DNA of 64,000 nt from Vibrio ruber DSM 16370 (GTDB taxonomy: Bacteria > Pseudomonadota > Gammaproteobacteria > Enterobacterales > Vibrionaceae). The DNA is taken from contig NZ_FULE01000031.1 in assembly GCF_900163965.1 (NCBI RefSeq), positions 248,001 to 312,000 on the forward strand. Reading direction: 5' to 3'. The translations under genes were made by a program, and so were the position numbers. Shown here one piece after another: positions 1 through 7,404 of the stretch. Each line of letters begins with the position of its first letter. Position 1 is the first letter of the stretch. The notes under the pieces were generated by a model. It saw only the letters and a program-made list of their open reading frames with translations. It was not told the origin of the DNA and ran no database searches.

Positions 1-565
1 CAAACGTCATCGGTACCTGAGCGCGGATTTTCAGTTTACGCAACTGGCTTTCAAGCGACAGGATATATTCATAGGCCGGACCGAAACAACTGGCTCCCTG
101 AAGTGCCCCGACAATCACCGGCCCCGGGTTTTTGATGAGCTGTTGATAGGCCTCGTGAGAATGTTCCGCATGGTCAACCGTACAGACTGACTGGGTATAA
201 CCATTCTCCGGCCCGGCTCCGGGGACGGCTTCAAATGCCAGTTTCGGCCCCGTGCAGATGACCAGATAGTCATACTCGTACTCGGCTCCGTCTTCAGTTC
301 GCAGGCTTTTATTTTGAGCGTGGATCTGAGCTACGCCGGAAGTATTGAAGGGAATCCGGAATTTCTTCGTGTAGGGTGTTAAATCCAATACCACCTGATC
401 TCTGGTTCGCTCTCCAAGGGCGACCCAAGGGTTTGAAGGAATAAAATGAAATTCAGCGCCTTCATTGATCAGTAGTATTTCATGATCTTTCGGTAATTTT
501 TGCCTTAACTCATAGGCGACGGAGATGCCACCCAACCCTGCACCAATTACGATCGTTCTTTTCAT
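1..565 (-). CDS. sqr: Sulfide:quinone oxidoreductase (partial, N-terminal 188 residues)
   Basis: This is an FAD flavoprotein expected to oxidise sulfide and pass the electrons to quinone at the membrane. The reading frame runs off the left edge. The N-terminus has a dinucleotide-binding glycine motif (GAGLGG, residues 8-13). Cysteines fall at residues 128 and 160, the second in GASCFGPAYEY. These are the positions of two of the three redox cysteines known from the Acidithiobacillus enzyme; the third would lie beyond the edge. The start is the first ATG after an A/G-rich stretch (AAGAGAGAAAG). An AT-rich inverted repeat sits just upstream. A flavocytochrome c sulfide dehydrogenase flavoprotein is the main alternative, but the cysteine spacing favours SQR. 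Confidence 0.8.
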   Translation of the reverse strand, partial: MKRTIVIGAGLGGISVAYELRQKLPKDHEILLINEGAEFHFIPSNPWVALGERTRDQVVLDLTPYTKKFRIPFNTSGVAQIHAQNKSLRTEDGAEYEYDYLVICTGPKLAFEAVPGAGPENGYTQSVCTVDHAEHSHEAYQQLIKNPGPVIVGALQGASCFGPAYEYILSLESQLRKLKIRAQVPMTF

Positions 566-583
566 CTTTACTTTCTCTCTTTT

Positions 584-605
584 TATATTAGTAATTTCTA
601 AATTA
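584..605. promoter_or_regulatory. AT-rich inverted repeat upstream of sqr, possible repressor operator
   Basis: TTAG-TAATTT-CTAA lies about 23 bases upstream of the sqr start, in the expected promoter region. Sulfide-responsive ArsR-family repressors (BigR/SqrR type) use AT-rich inverted repeats near sqr genes. The match here is by type and position only, and no such regulator gene is seen in the window. Confidence 0.3.
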
Positions 606-681
606 ATAATAGCTTATATTCAAGATTGTGCGCCCGATCTGCGTCACAGAAAGAAGAACAGATGAACGGACGTTGATATAG

Positions 682-1230
682 AACGTATTTAACAAACTGG
701 AAACGATCTCGCGTAACGGTAATACGGTGACCTTTAAGGTAATCGGGAAGATGTGATTCATACCTTCAGAGATTAAGAAAGATAAAACTGAGGCAAGAGT
801 TATTAGGGGTTGTTGACCTTTCGTGGTTGAATTTTGTTCAATCTGAACGGGTATTGATCGCGGCGCGGGGCATGCCGCTTAGCTATCCTAAGCAAATGAC
901 CCGCAACAAAGAGCAAGACACGTTCAGATGAACCCTCTGGGCAGCATTTGTCGCTCATTTATCCAGCGTTAGGTCATGATTCATGTAGATCGCTACACTT
1001 CACATGACCTGCCTTGACTAAATGCACGACAAATTGCTGCAAAAACCATCACGAAAGGTCAACAGCCCCTAGTGATGACGGGTTTGCTGATTTTGTTGGC
1101 GGTAAGTTTGTCCGAGACTCGCTACAGCCAGAAGGGCTGAGATATGTATGGTAAGTATCAAACGATAACTCAAGATGATACAGCCGTACAGGATTTGAAA
1201 ATTGATTTAGAGAAAGACATAGTAAATTGA
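682..1230 (+). pseudogene. Unidentified gene remnant split by a MITE
   Basis: A protein-like frame reads NVFNKLETISRNGNTVTFKV from 682, meets an in-frame TGA after GKM, and continues as IPSEIKKDKTEARV up to the MITE at 807-1068. If the element and one 4-base target copy are removed, the same frame continues as SDDGFADFVGGKFVRDSL up to a stop at 1152. A +1 shift then gives GKYQTITQDDTAVQDLKI, ending at a TGA at 1228. Two disablements plus the insertion indicate a dead gene. I do not recognise the family, and no clear start is left. Confidence 0.45.
807..1068. mobile_element. MITE-like element, copy 1 (262 bp)
   Basis: This non-coding element has 19-base terminal inverted repeats, left GGGTTGTTGACCTTTCGTG and right the complement of GGGCTGTTGACCTTTCGTG. 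It is flanked by TTAG on the left and CTAG on the right, a 4-base YTAR-type target as used by part of the IS5 family. It carries no transposase. It matches copy 2 (6890-7151) in length, orientation and nearly every base; by eye I count about five differences. It splits the remnant at 682-1230. Confidence 0.85.
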
Positions 1231-1378
1231 GTCCTGAGTTGTATTGCCCCACAATCCCTGTAATTCTATCGCTATCTTTCCCCACTGCCGACACTGCACA
1301 GACTAATTTCATCAAATGTAATCGGATGATTTAGGAATAGCGGCATTTCGTGTCGTTATATCCCCAATAATTGAACAA

Positions 1379-1409
1379 CAAACGCCAGTCTCAGACTGGC
1401 GTTTGTTTT
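1379..1409 (+). terminator. Rho-independent terminator, probably bidirectional
   Basis: Twelve-base perfect arms CAAACGCCAGTC / GACTGGCGTTTG with a TCA loop are followed by TTTT. The T run suits the plus strand, downstream of the gene remnant. The hairpin also lies just past the stop of the minus-strand CARDB gene. Confidence 0.8.
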
Positions 1410-1431
1410 GGACAACGACTAAATGCGCCGG

Positions 1432-2475
1432 TTATTCTTGATGTTCTGGTAAAGCAACGGCATCAAGTTGGTTGATAGCGTTGAACAGATCGTCTTGGTT
1501 TGTTTCTTTTGACTTGAGCACTTGCATACCGGGAGTGACCGGTAATTGTGGGTCAACGAAGTTTTGGTTATCTTCGTCGGTTCTGCTCAAATAGGTCATT
1601 GATCCACTGGTGTTGGCTGACTGCTCATTTTCTGGTGCAATACTTTGTCCGCCGACAGCACTGTCAATTATGGTCAGTTTACCCATCGCGACGTTGTTAT
1701 TTTCATTGGTTTCAGCAACAACATCATTTCTGTCAACGACTAACACCAAGTAATAAGTGCCCGCTGTCAAGCCTGAAGGAATCGGAACAGTGATAGTGTG
1801 TCTTGAGCCATATGGCAAGAGAACCGATGTTTCTCCGTAGAAATAGATAAGTTGCTTATTTGCATTGGCCAAATATACTGCGAGCGTTGGTGCTGTACCG
1901 CTTTTTTGTGCGCAATTGGCTGATGATACCTCGGCATTAATCACAACCTGACCACCCGCAGTCACTTGGTTCGGAGAAAAACTACCGGAAGAGACCAGCC
2001 AGTCCGGTGCGCCTTCTCCTCCGATCTTGACGGTATTGAAACTCAGTGCACTCGAAATACTGTAACTCGCCTTCACCTGAAATTCATAGGGGGTACATGA
2101 ATTGGCTAATACGGTTTTGTTTTGTGTACTTAACACCATATCCAAATTGACTCGGTATGTTTGTTTTGAGTTACTTGGGACGCAGCGCATTGTACCGCCT
2201 AAGCCGCTACTGCCACATGAAATATCAGCAAAATCACGGCCGATATCAATGCCTGTTTTTCCTCCATCCTGTGTCAGTGCAAAATTAACGGTTCTACCAG
2301 TATTAAAAATCTCAGACCCAAACATACGGTAATCCACTTCAAGTACTTTTTGATTGGGGTATGGGAGCTCCGTGTTAACGATATCGACGTTGCCCGGATA
2401 AATCGAGGCGAGAGCAACTTGACTACAAAGCGCTGTGGTTGTGACTAGGCCAACGACTATTTTTTCTAGTTTCAT
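1432..2475 (-). CDS. Secreted CARDB-domain protein, function unknown
   Basis: A 347-residue exported protein. The signal peptide is residues 1-23 (ending SQVALA). A region of unknown type with cysteines at 87, 98 and 127 is followed by a CARDB-like beta-sandwich at about 157-270, with the typical ending VAETNENNNVA (252-262). The polar C-terminal tail has no recognised domain. CARDB domains are cell-adhesion or carbohydrate-associated modules of secreted proteins. The ribosome-binding site is AGGAAC. It is transcribed away from the neighbouring mannanase. A role in binding substrate or cell surface is inference from the neighbours. Confidence 0.7.
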   Translation of the reverse strand: MKLEKIVVGLVTTTALCSQVALASIYPGNVDIVNTELPYPNQKVLEVDYRMFGSEIFNTGRTVNFALTQDGGKTGIDIGRDFADISCGSSGLGGTMRCVPSNSKQTYRVNLDMVLSTQNKTVLANSCTPYEFQVKASYSISSALSFNTVKIGGEGAPDWLVSSGSFSPNQVTAGGQVVINAEVSSANCAQKSGTAPTLAVYLANANKQLIYFYGETSVLLPYGSRHTITVPIPSGLTAGTYYLVLVVDRNDVVAETNENNNVAMGKLTIIDSAVGGQSIAPENEQSANTSGSMTYLSRTDEDNQNFVDPQLPVTPGMQVLKSKETNQDDLFNAINQLDAVALPEHQE

Positions 2476-2879
2476 ACTTAGTTCCTATATGTTCATGATT
2501 ATTCCGTCAGTGAGGTATGACGCGACTCTTGTAAAAAATGAAACAAGGTGCATATTTATTTTTTGCCATTATGAAACTAATTTTTTATGAGTCAATGCCA
2601 TGTATTCTTTTTTCTCAACACTGTGATCAATGGAAAACAATCACCGAAAGAATCGGTGTGGCGATGTATTTCAGGCGAAGCCTCTTAACCAGAAAAAGAA
2701 ATCACCAAGCGGAAAATAAGCCACACGATTTCACTGCCAGACACTGAATGGCTGAATGTCCACTCAATGTCACTACTGGTCAACTTGAATTTATATGAAA
2801 TTACAACCATATTTTTACGGTTTAAATCTACAGTTGGTATCACCATCACGGTGCTTTCATCGTCGGTAAGGATAGGAAT
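2476..2879. other. Intergenic region between divergent genes
   Basis: About 400 AT-rich bases separate the CARDB gene (minus) and the mannanase gene (plus), so both promoters should lie here. I see no clear operator, RNA gene or convincing ORF. A 69-codon frame at 2538-2747 has no ribosome-binding site and an unremarkable composition. Confidence 0.5.
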
Positions 2880-3863
2880 ATGAAATTGATAAAAATATTG
2901 GTCGTCATGTTGAGTTGTATGTACGCTTTATCTGCCCAAGCCGGGTTTTATATCGCCAATGGTGTGCTATATGAAGGCAATGGGCATCCTTTTAAAATGC
3001 GCGGCATCAACCATGCCCACACTTGGTATGTTGATCGGCTGAATCATGCTTTAGACGGGATTGCCGCGACGGGGGCAAACACGGTTCGGGTGGTTTTGAG
3101 TAATGGTCAACGCTGGAATAAAAATAGTCCTGCCGATGTGGCGAATGTGATTCGGCAAGCCAAAGCAAGACACTTGATCACGGTGCTTGAAGTCCATGAT
3201 ACGACCGGGTTTGGTGAAGAGTGGCAGGCGGCAAGTTTAGATTCAGCTGCGGATTATTGGCTCGAACTCAAAGATCAACTTATTGGGCAGGAGGATTATG
3301 TCATCATTAATCTGGGCAACGAGCCGATGGGAAATGGCGTAAATGCCAATGTATGGATCAATGACCATATCCATGCTATTCAGCGCTTAAGAAACGCGGG
3401 ATTGACTCATACTCTGATGGTTGATGCGCCAAACTGGGGACAAGACTGGCAACAGATTATGCTGAATCGTGCGCAGTCAGTATTTGAGGCTGACCCGCTG
3501 CGCAATACCATTTTTAGTGTCCACATGTATCAGGTCTATGGGGACTATCCGGCTGTGAATAATTACATCACTGCATTTCTCAACAAAGGTCTGGCATTGG
3601 TTGTCGGTGAGTTCGGTGCGAGTCATCAGGGTGCAGATGTTGCTGAAGATGCGATTATGGAGCGGGCCGAAACGTTGAATATCGGCTATATCGGCTGGTC
3701 ATGGTCAGGCAATAATCAAGATGTTGCGGATCTGGATATTGTCAATCATTGGGATAACAACTCATATAGTGAATGGGGTAAGATCCTGATTGATGACATC
3801 AATGGTATCCGAGCAACCTCGACGCCGGCCACAATATTCACTTGTGGGGTCTCTTGTCAGTAA
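2880..3863 (+). CDS. Secreted endo-beta-1,4-mannanase, GH5 (subfamily 8-like)
   Basis: A 327-residue enzyme expected to cut internal beta-1,4 bonds of mannan outside the cell. The signal peptide is residues 1-21 (ends LSAQA), and the mature protein opens GFYIANGVLYEGNG as in GH5_8 mannanases. The (beta/alpha)8 catalytic domain fills the rest. The acid/base is Glu148 in NLGNEP and the nucleophile is Glu244 in VVGEFG. HMYQVYG and IGWSWSGN are also typical. There is no carbohydrate-binding module. A weak AGGA lies just before the ATG. It probably works with the GH44 enzyme downstream, although a 560-base gap makes a shared transcript unlikely. Confidence 0.85.
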   Translation: MKLIKILVVMLSCMYALSAQAGFYIANGVLYEGNGHPFKMRGINHAHTWYVDRLNHALDGIAATGANTVRVVLSNGQRWNKNSPADVANVIRQAKARHLITVLEVHDTTGFGEEWQAASLDSAADYWLELKDQLIGQEDYVIINLGNEPMGNGVNANVWINDHIHAIQRLRNAGLTHTLMVDAPNWGQDWQQIMLNRAQSVFEADPLRNTIFSVHMYQVYGDYPAVNNYITAFLNKGLALVVGEFGASHQGADVAEDAIMERAETLNIGYIGWSWSGNNQDVADLDIVNHWDNNSYSEWGKILIDDINGIRATSTPATIFTCGVSCQ

Positions 3864-3898
3864 CTTTTTATGCGTGTTTATCCTTTCAATCATCAATC

Positions 3899-3924
3899 GG
3901 ACGGAGATAATGTTATCTCTGTCC
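3899..3924 (+). terminator. Terminator-like hairpin after the mannanase gene
   Basis: GGACGGAGATAA / TTATCTCTGTCC with a two-base loop lies 36 bases past the mannanase stop. One G-T pair interrupts the stem, and no T run follows, so it may be a weak terminator or an mRNA 3'-end stabiliser. Confidence 0.4.
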
Positions 3925-4430
3925 AGACTTGCACCTGACCAATGTAACTCGTTATTTATCACTTAGATGAAGATAAATTGGAAGTAACCATACAGATTGA
4001 GAATAATTACAGGATTCAATATATCCCAGCCCGATTATAAGCAATTTGTTGTACTACTATGCTAATTGTTCCACTTTGTCTCAGCGGTCTGAATTTCTAC
4101 GCGTGACATGGCAAACCACTGTTTTCATCGTGAAAGAAGAAAACGGTGCGTATGTGTTTTTGCGTCCGCATAACAATTTCCAGACGAGAAGAGAGACAGA
4201 TTAGGGAGAGTATGAATGTTGGCGGATAAAACTCTTTCGTGATTAATCCTGAATCTTCATCAATGCCATGCCCGAATATGAAGATGTTTGACGAGCTGGT
4301 TTGGTACGTTTTTGCCACTGTCGGTATACCTGATGTTTGATGAACTTTTTGTTTGTAGAGCTTTGCTCTGATCGAGTTTTGTTGCGACAGCATCACTTAT
4401 AGCAAAAGTAGCAAAGGAGAATATCTTGTG
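3925..4430. other. Intergenic region before the GH44 gene
   Basis: About 500 bases without a supportable gene. The minus-strand frame at 4097-4396 has no ribosome-binding site or recognisable sequence. The GH44 promoter should lie here, but no box stands out. The segment ends in the AAAGGAG ribosome-binding site of the GH44 gene. Confidence 0.4.
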
Positions 4431-6398
4431 ATGAATGTATCAAGTCATCGACACGGACTGGCCAGACCTAAAGTTCTATCTGTACTGATTTTTGCCGCAT
4501 TAGCCAGCAGCGCAGTATCTGCTCAGGTGAGTATTGATTATTCAATTTCACCTGACGAACAAAATCATAAAATCAGTGATTTAATTTATGGGACCAATCA
4601 TAGAATGAACATGACTGGTCATGAGAATTTTGGTTTCTATCGTCTCGGTGGTAACCGGACAACCGGATATAACTGGGAGAATAACTACTCCAATGCGGGA
4701 TCAGATTGGCAGCATTCCAGTGATACCTACATGGTACCGGATGGTGTAGATGAAACCATTCCGGGGATTACGCTGACCGATTTTGTTGATAATGATGCGA
4801 TTCCCGGCGCGAAAACAATGCTGACTGTGCCGTTAGCCGGCTACGTTGCCGCAGATAAAAACGGTACGGTACAGGAAGGGGAAACAGCGCCATCATCTCG
4901 TTGGATTCCGGCGATAGCGAAAAAGAATGCACCGTTCTCATTAACTCCTGATCTCACCGATAATGCTGTGTATACCGATGAAATGGTCAACTTTTTAGTT
5001 GAGCGCTACGGCAAAGCGGCCGACGGTGGCGTCTTTGCTTACTCATTGGATAATGAGCCCAGCTTGTGGTATCACACTCATTCACGAATCCATCCGGACA
5101 AACCGGGCGCTAAAGAGCTGGTGGACCGTTCTATTGAAGCAGCTCAGGCTGTCAAAGGCGTAGACCCGACAGCGGCTATCTTTGGTCCTGCGTTGTATGG
5201 TTTTACCGCATTTGTATCATTGACTGATGCCCCGGATTGGTCGAACTATTCAGGTCAGTATCACTGGTTTATTGATTATTATCTGGCACAGATGAAAGCG
5301 GCCAGTCAATCATCCGGGATACGATTATTGGATGTACTTGACTTGCACTGGTATTCCGAAGCGAAAGGCGACCAACGTGTTACCGGTGGTAATGCTGATT
5401 CCGTGAAAGATAAAAATGCGCGGATGCAGGCTCCCCGGACGTTATGGGATCCTGAATATCAGGAAGACAGCTGGATTGCGCAATGGAATATGGCTGAGCT
5501 ACCGTTGATTCCGCACATTCAAGATTCAATTGATGCTAATTATCCGGGAACTAAAATTGCTTTCACCGAGTATGGTTACGGCGGTGGCGATGATATTACC
5601 GGTGCGATTACTGAGGCTGATGTGCTGGGGATCTTCGGTAAATATGATGTTTATGCCGCAAACAGCTGGATTTTAAATGATGAAGAGAAATATTTAGCCA
5701 GTGCCTATCGTCTCTATCGCAACTATGACGGCCAAAATGGAACATTTGGGGATACCAGCGTCACAGCGACGATGAGTGATAAAGAGAACAGCTCTATTTA
5801 TGCATCGGTTGATTCAGAGACCGGGTTACTCCATGTCATTGTTCTGAATAAGAATATGAATGAGTCAATCAATGGTGTGTTCAATATTGATTCAACCACG
5901 ATTTATAAGTCAGGCAAGACTTATGTGCTTAATTCTGATTCGGTTGAAATTCAGGATAAAGGAGAGGTTGAGGTCACGAATAACCAGCTCAATTATGATA
6001 TTCCGGCCTTGTCTGCTTATCATTTTGTCTTTAGTACCTCTGATGCCACTGATCCGACTGACCCAACCGATCCAACTGATCCAACCGACCCGACTGATCC
6101 AACCGATCCGACAGACCCTACTGACCCAACGGATCCCGGAACTGGCGGGGTGACGGTGTCCGTCAATATTCCACAGGATGGTAGCCCATCATACTGCTCT
6201 GACATTGTGGTCACTAACAATGGTTCTGAAGCAGTTGAATGGCATACGGCTTTTGACGTCGAAGGCAGTGTGTATGCATTATGGAATGCAAACTGGGAAC
6301 AGGCCGGAAGCAAAGTAACCATTAGTGGTGTTGAATGGAATAAAGTGTTGCAGCCTGGTGCAAGTACCAGCTCGATTGGGTTCTGTGCCAATCGTTAA
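4431..6398 (+). CDS. Secreted GH44 endoglucanase/xyloglucanase with CBM2
   Basis: A 655-residue modular enzyme predicted to cut cellulose-like beta-1,4-glucans, including xyloglucan. The signal peptide ends SAVSA at about residue 31. The GH44 catalytic domain covers about 35-530, with the family-typical RLGGNRTTGYNWENNYSNAG (71-90). The acid/base is Glu209 in YSLDNEP and the nucleophile is Glu380 in FTEYGYGG. The linker is ten perfect Thr-Asp-Pro triplets (540-569). A C-terminal CBM2-like module (574-655) has paired cysteines and conserved tryptophans, ending SIGFCANR. A GTG three bases upstream sits closer to the AGGAG and could be the start instead. Confidence 0.85.
   Translation: MNVSSHRHGLARPKVLSVLIFAALASSAVSAQVSIDYSISPDEQNHKISDLIYGTNHRMNMTGHENFGFYRLGGNRTTGYNWENNYSNAGSDWQHSSDTYMVPDGVDETIPGITLTDFVDNDAIPGAKTMLTVPLAGYVAADKNGTVQEGETAPSSRWIPAIAKKNAPFSLTPDLTDNAVYTDEMVNFLVERYGKAADGGVFAYSLDNEPSLWYHTHSRIHPDKPGAKELVDRSIEAAQAVKGVDPTAAIFGPALYGFTAFVSLTDAPDWSNYSGQYHWFIDYYLAQMKAASQSSGIRLLDVLDLHWYSEAKGDQRVTGGNADSVKDKNARMQAPRTLWDPEYQEDSWIAQWNMAELPLIPHIQDSIDANYPGTKIAFTEYGYGGGDDITGAITEADVLGIFGKYDVYAANSWILNDEEKYLASAYRLYRNYDGQNGTFGDTSVTATMSDKENSSIYASVDSETGLLHVIVLNKNMNESINGVFNIDSTTIYKSGKTYVLNSDSVEIQDKGEVEVTNNQLNYDIPALSAYHFVFSTSDATDPTDPTDPTDPTDPTDPTDPTDPTDPTDPGTGGVTVSVNIPQDGSPSYCSDIVVTNNGSEAVEWHTAFDVEGSVYALWNANWEQAGSKVTISGVEWNKVLQPGASTSSIGFCANR
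6048..6137 (+). repeat. Nine-base coding tandem repeat, 10 units (Thr-Asp-Pro linker)
   Basis: Ten consecutive units of the form ACN-GAY-CCN encode (TDP)10 between the GH44 and CBM2 modules. The amino acids are identical in every unit, while third positions vary. Change by unit slippage would keep the frame and only alter linker length. Confidence 0.95.
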
Positions 6399-6436
6399 TT
6401 GATTGCTTTGAAACGATAGAGTTCGAATTAAAGCTT

Positions 6437-6469
6437 AAATCCCCTGTGAAATTCATAGGGGATTTTTTA
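6437..6469 (+). terminator. Rho-independent terminator of the GH44 gene
   Basis: AAATCCCCT / AGGGGATTT arms with an 11-base loop are followed by further T residues, 40 bases past the stop. Confidence 0.85.
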
Positions 6470-6889
6470 TGACTTATAGAAATAGTGATAGTATTATTTA
6501 TAAATATCTAATTAGCTTGATTTTGAATCAATGCAAAATTAGGGTATGACTCTAAAATAGAGGTTTATTTGTGAATTGGTTAGATGTGGCAGCGCATATC
6601 AACCGGTGAGCTGGTTATATCCGAAAAATAATATAAGTATGAATAGGAACAACAATGAAAAAATTGACTTTAAGCAGCATCCTGTTGGGCTCTTTGTTAT
6701 CTTTTACTGCTTTTGCCGGGACCGGAACAGGAACGATTACCCAAGTGATTGTACACCGGGATAATTCAGGTCATGGTGTGGTTATGTTTACCACACAAGG
6801 AAATACAGACAAGGCGCCTTGTAGTACTGTGGCAAATGAGTGGGCCTTTTCTCTGAGTAATGAGCTTGGAAAAGCGATGTATTCCCTAG

Positions 6890-7151
6890 GGGCTGTTGAC
6901 CTTTCGTGGTTGAATTTTGTTCAATCTGAACGGGTATTGATCGCGGCGCGGGGCATGCCGCTTAGCTATCCTAAGCAAATGACCCGCAACAAAGAGCAAG
7001 ACACGTTCAGATGAACCCTCTGGGCAGCATTTGTCGCTCATTTATCCAGCGTTAGGTCATGGTTCATGTAGCTCGCTACACTTCACATGACCTGCCTTGA
7101 CTAAATGTACGACAAATTGCTGCAAAAACCATCACGAAAGATCAACAGCCC
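6890..7151. mobile_element. MITE-like element, copy 2 (262 bp)
   Basis: Same length and orientation as copy 1. The terminal inverted repeats are GGGCTGTTGACCTTTCGTG and its complement with one mismatch. A perfect CTAG target duplication lies at 6886-6889 and 7152-7155. There is no transposase frame. The interior contains a long imperfect hairpin at 7054-7092. Mobilisation would need an IS5-family transposase from elsewhere; that family is inferred from the YTAR-type target only. Confidence 0.9.
7054..7092. repeat. Internal hairpin of the MITE
   Basis: AGGTCATG pairs with CATGACCT and, inside it, TGTAGC pairs with GCTACA, separated by matching five-base internal loops (GTTCA / CTTCA). In copy 1 the inner stem carries one change (TGTAGA), so that pair is lost. 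Confidence 0.7.
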
Positions 7152-7281
7152 CTAGTGCTTTCAGCACAAGCACAAGCTAAACCAGTAGAAGTGAAAGGAA
7201 TGCATCAATGCAACGATTGGGGGGACAGAGAAACACCACTTTACGTTGCCGTACATAATTAAACATGGCTGTTATTGAAAA

Positions 7282-7318
7282 GGGAGAAGCGGTGACTTCT
7301 CCCGATGTGTTCATTTTT
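7282..7318 (+). terminator. Terminator-like hairpin after the interrupted gene
   Basis: GGGAGAAG / CTTCTCCC with a six-base loop lies 20 bases past the restored stop codon. A T run follows only about ten bases later, so strength is uncertain. It supports 6655-7262 having been a functional transcription unit. Confidence 0.55.
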
Positions 7319-7355
7319 TCAATGAACAGCGGATATTATTCCCTTGAGGTATGAT

Positions 7356-7367
7356 TACCTTAAGGTA
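7356..7367. promoter_or_regulatory. 12-bp perfect palindrome upstream of the small secreted gene
   Basis: TACCTTAAGGTA lies 38 bases before the start of the 7405 gene, in the promoter window. A related half, TTGAGGTA, is just upstream. It could be an operator; no regulator is indicated. Confidence 0.3.
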
Positions 7368-7404
7368 GATCCGTAAATATATGGCTTATTAACTGGGAAT
7401 TAAT

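Larger units (their letters stand above)
6655..7262 (+). pseudogene. Small secreted protein gene interrupted by MITE copy 2
   Basis: The frame opens with a signal peptide (MKKLTLSSILLGSLLSFTAF, then AG) and reads to YS at 6885, where the MITE enters. Translation then runs into the element and stops at 7014. Removing 262 bases plus one CTAG gives an open frame that continues LVLSAQAQAKPVEVKGMHQC and ends NDWGDRETPLYVAVHN at the TAA at 7260-7262. The reconstructed protein has 112 residues. It resembles the intact gene at 7405: CxxxxxW, a following KxxYS, then a GxxxC near the end. The function is unknown. No other lesion is seen, so the insertion looks recent. Confidence 0.8.

Noticed and set aside
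1049..1315. 88-codon minus-strand frame
   Set aside because: It runs antisense to the gene remnant and ends inside the MITE terminal repeat. The first residues look like neither a signal peptide nor a known family, and no ribosome-binding site is evident.
2538..2747. 69-codon plus-strand frame between CARDB and mannanase genes
   Set aside because: No ribosome-binding site and no similarity to a known family by eye; the composition is ordinary for non-coding AT-rich DNA.
4097..4396. 99-codon minus-strand frame before the GH44 gene
   Set aside because: No ribosome-binding site, no recognisable domain, and it lies in the region expected to hold the GH44 promoter.
6020..6391. Minus-strand frame with Gly-Ser-Val repeats
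   Set aside because: It is the antisense of the (Thr-Asp-Pro) linker and CBM2 of the GH44 gene.
6886..7014. C-terminal extension of the interrupted gene reading into the MITE
   Set aside because: These codons belong to the element, and the same GAVDLS start appears at the other copy because of the terminal repeats. It is a by-product of the insertion.
807..7151. Two MITE copies as ends of one composite transposon carrying the glycosidases
   Set aside because: Each copy sits in its own separately restorable gene, so two independent insertions explain the data. The outermost flanks (TTAG at 803, CTAG at 7152) also do not form an identical duplication.
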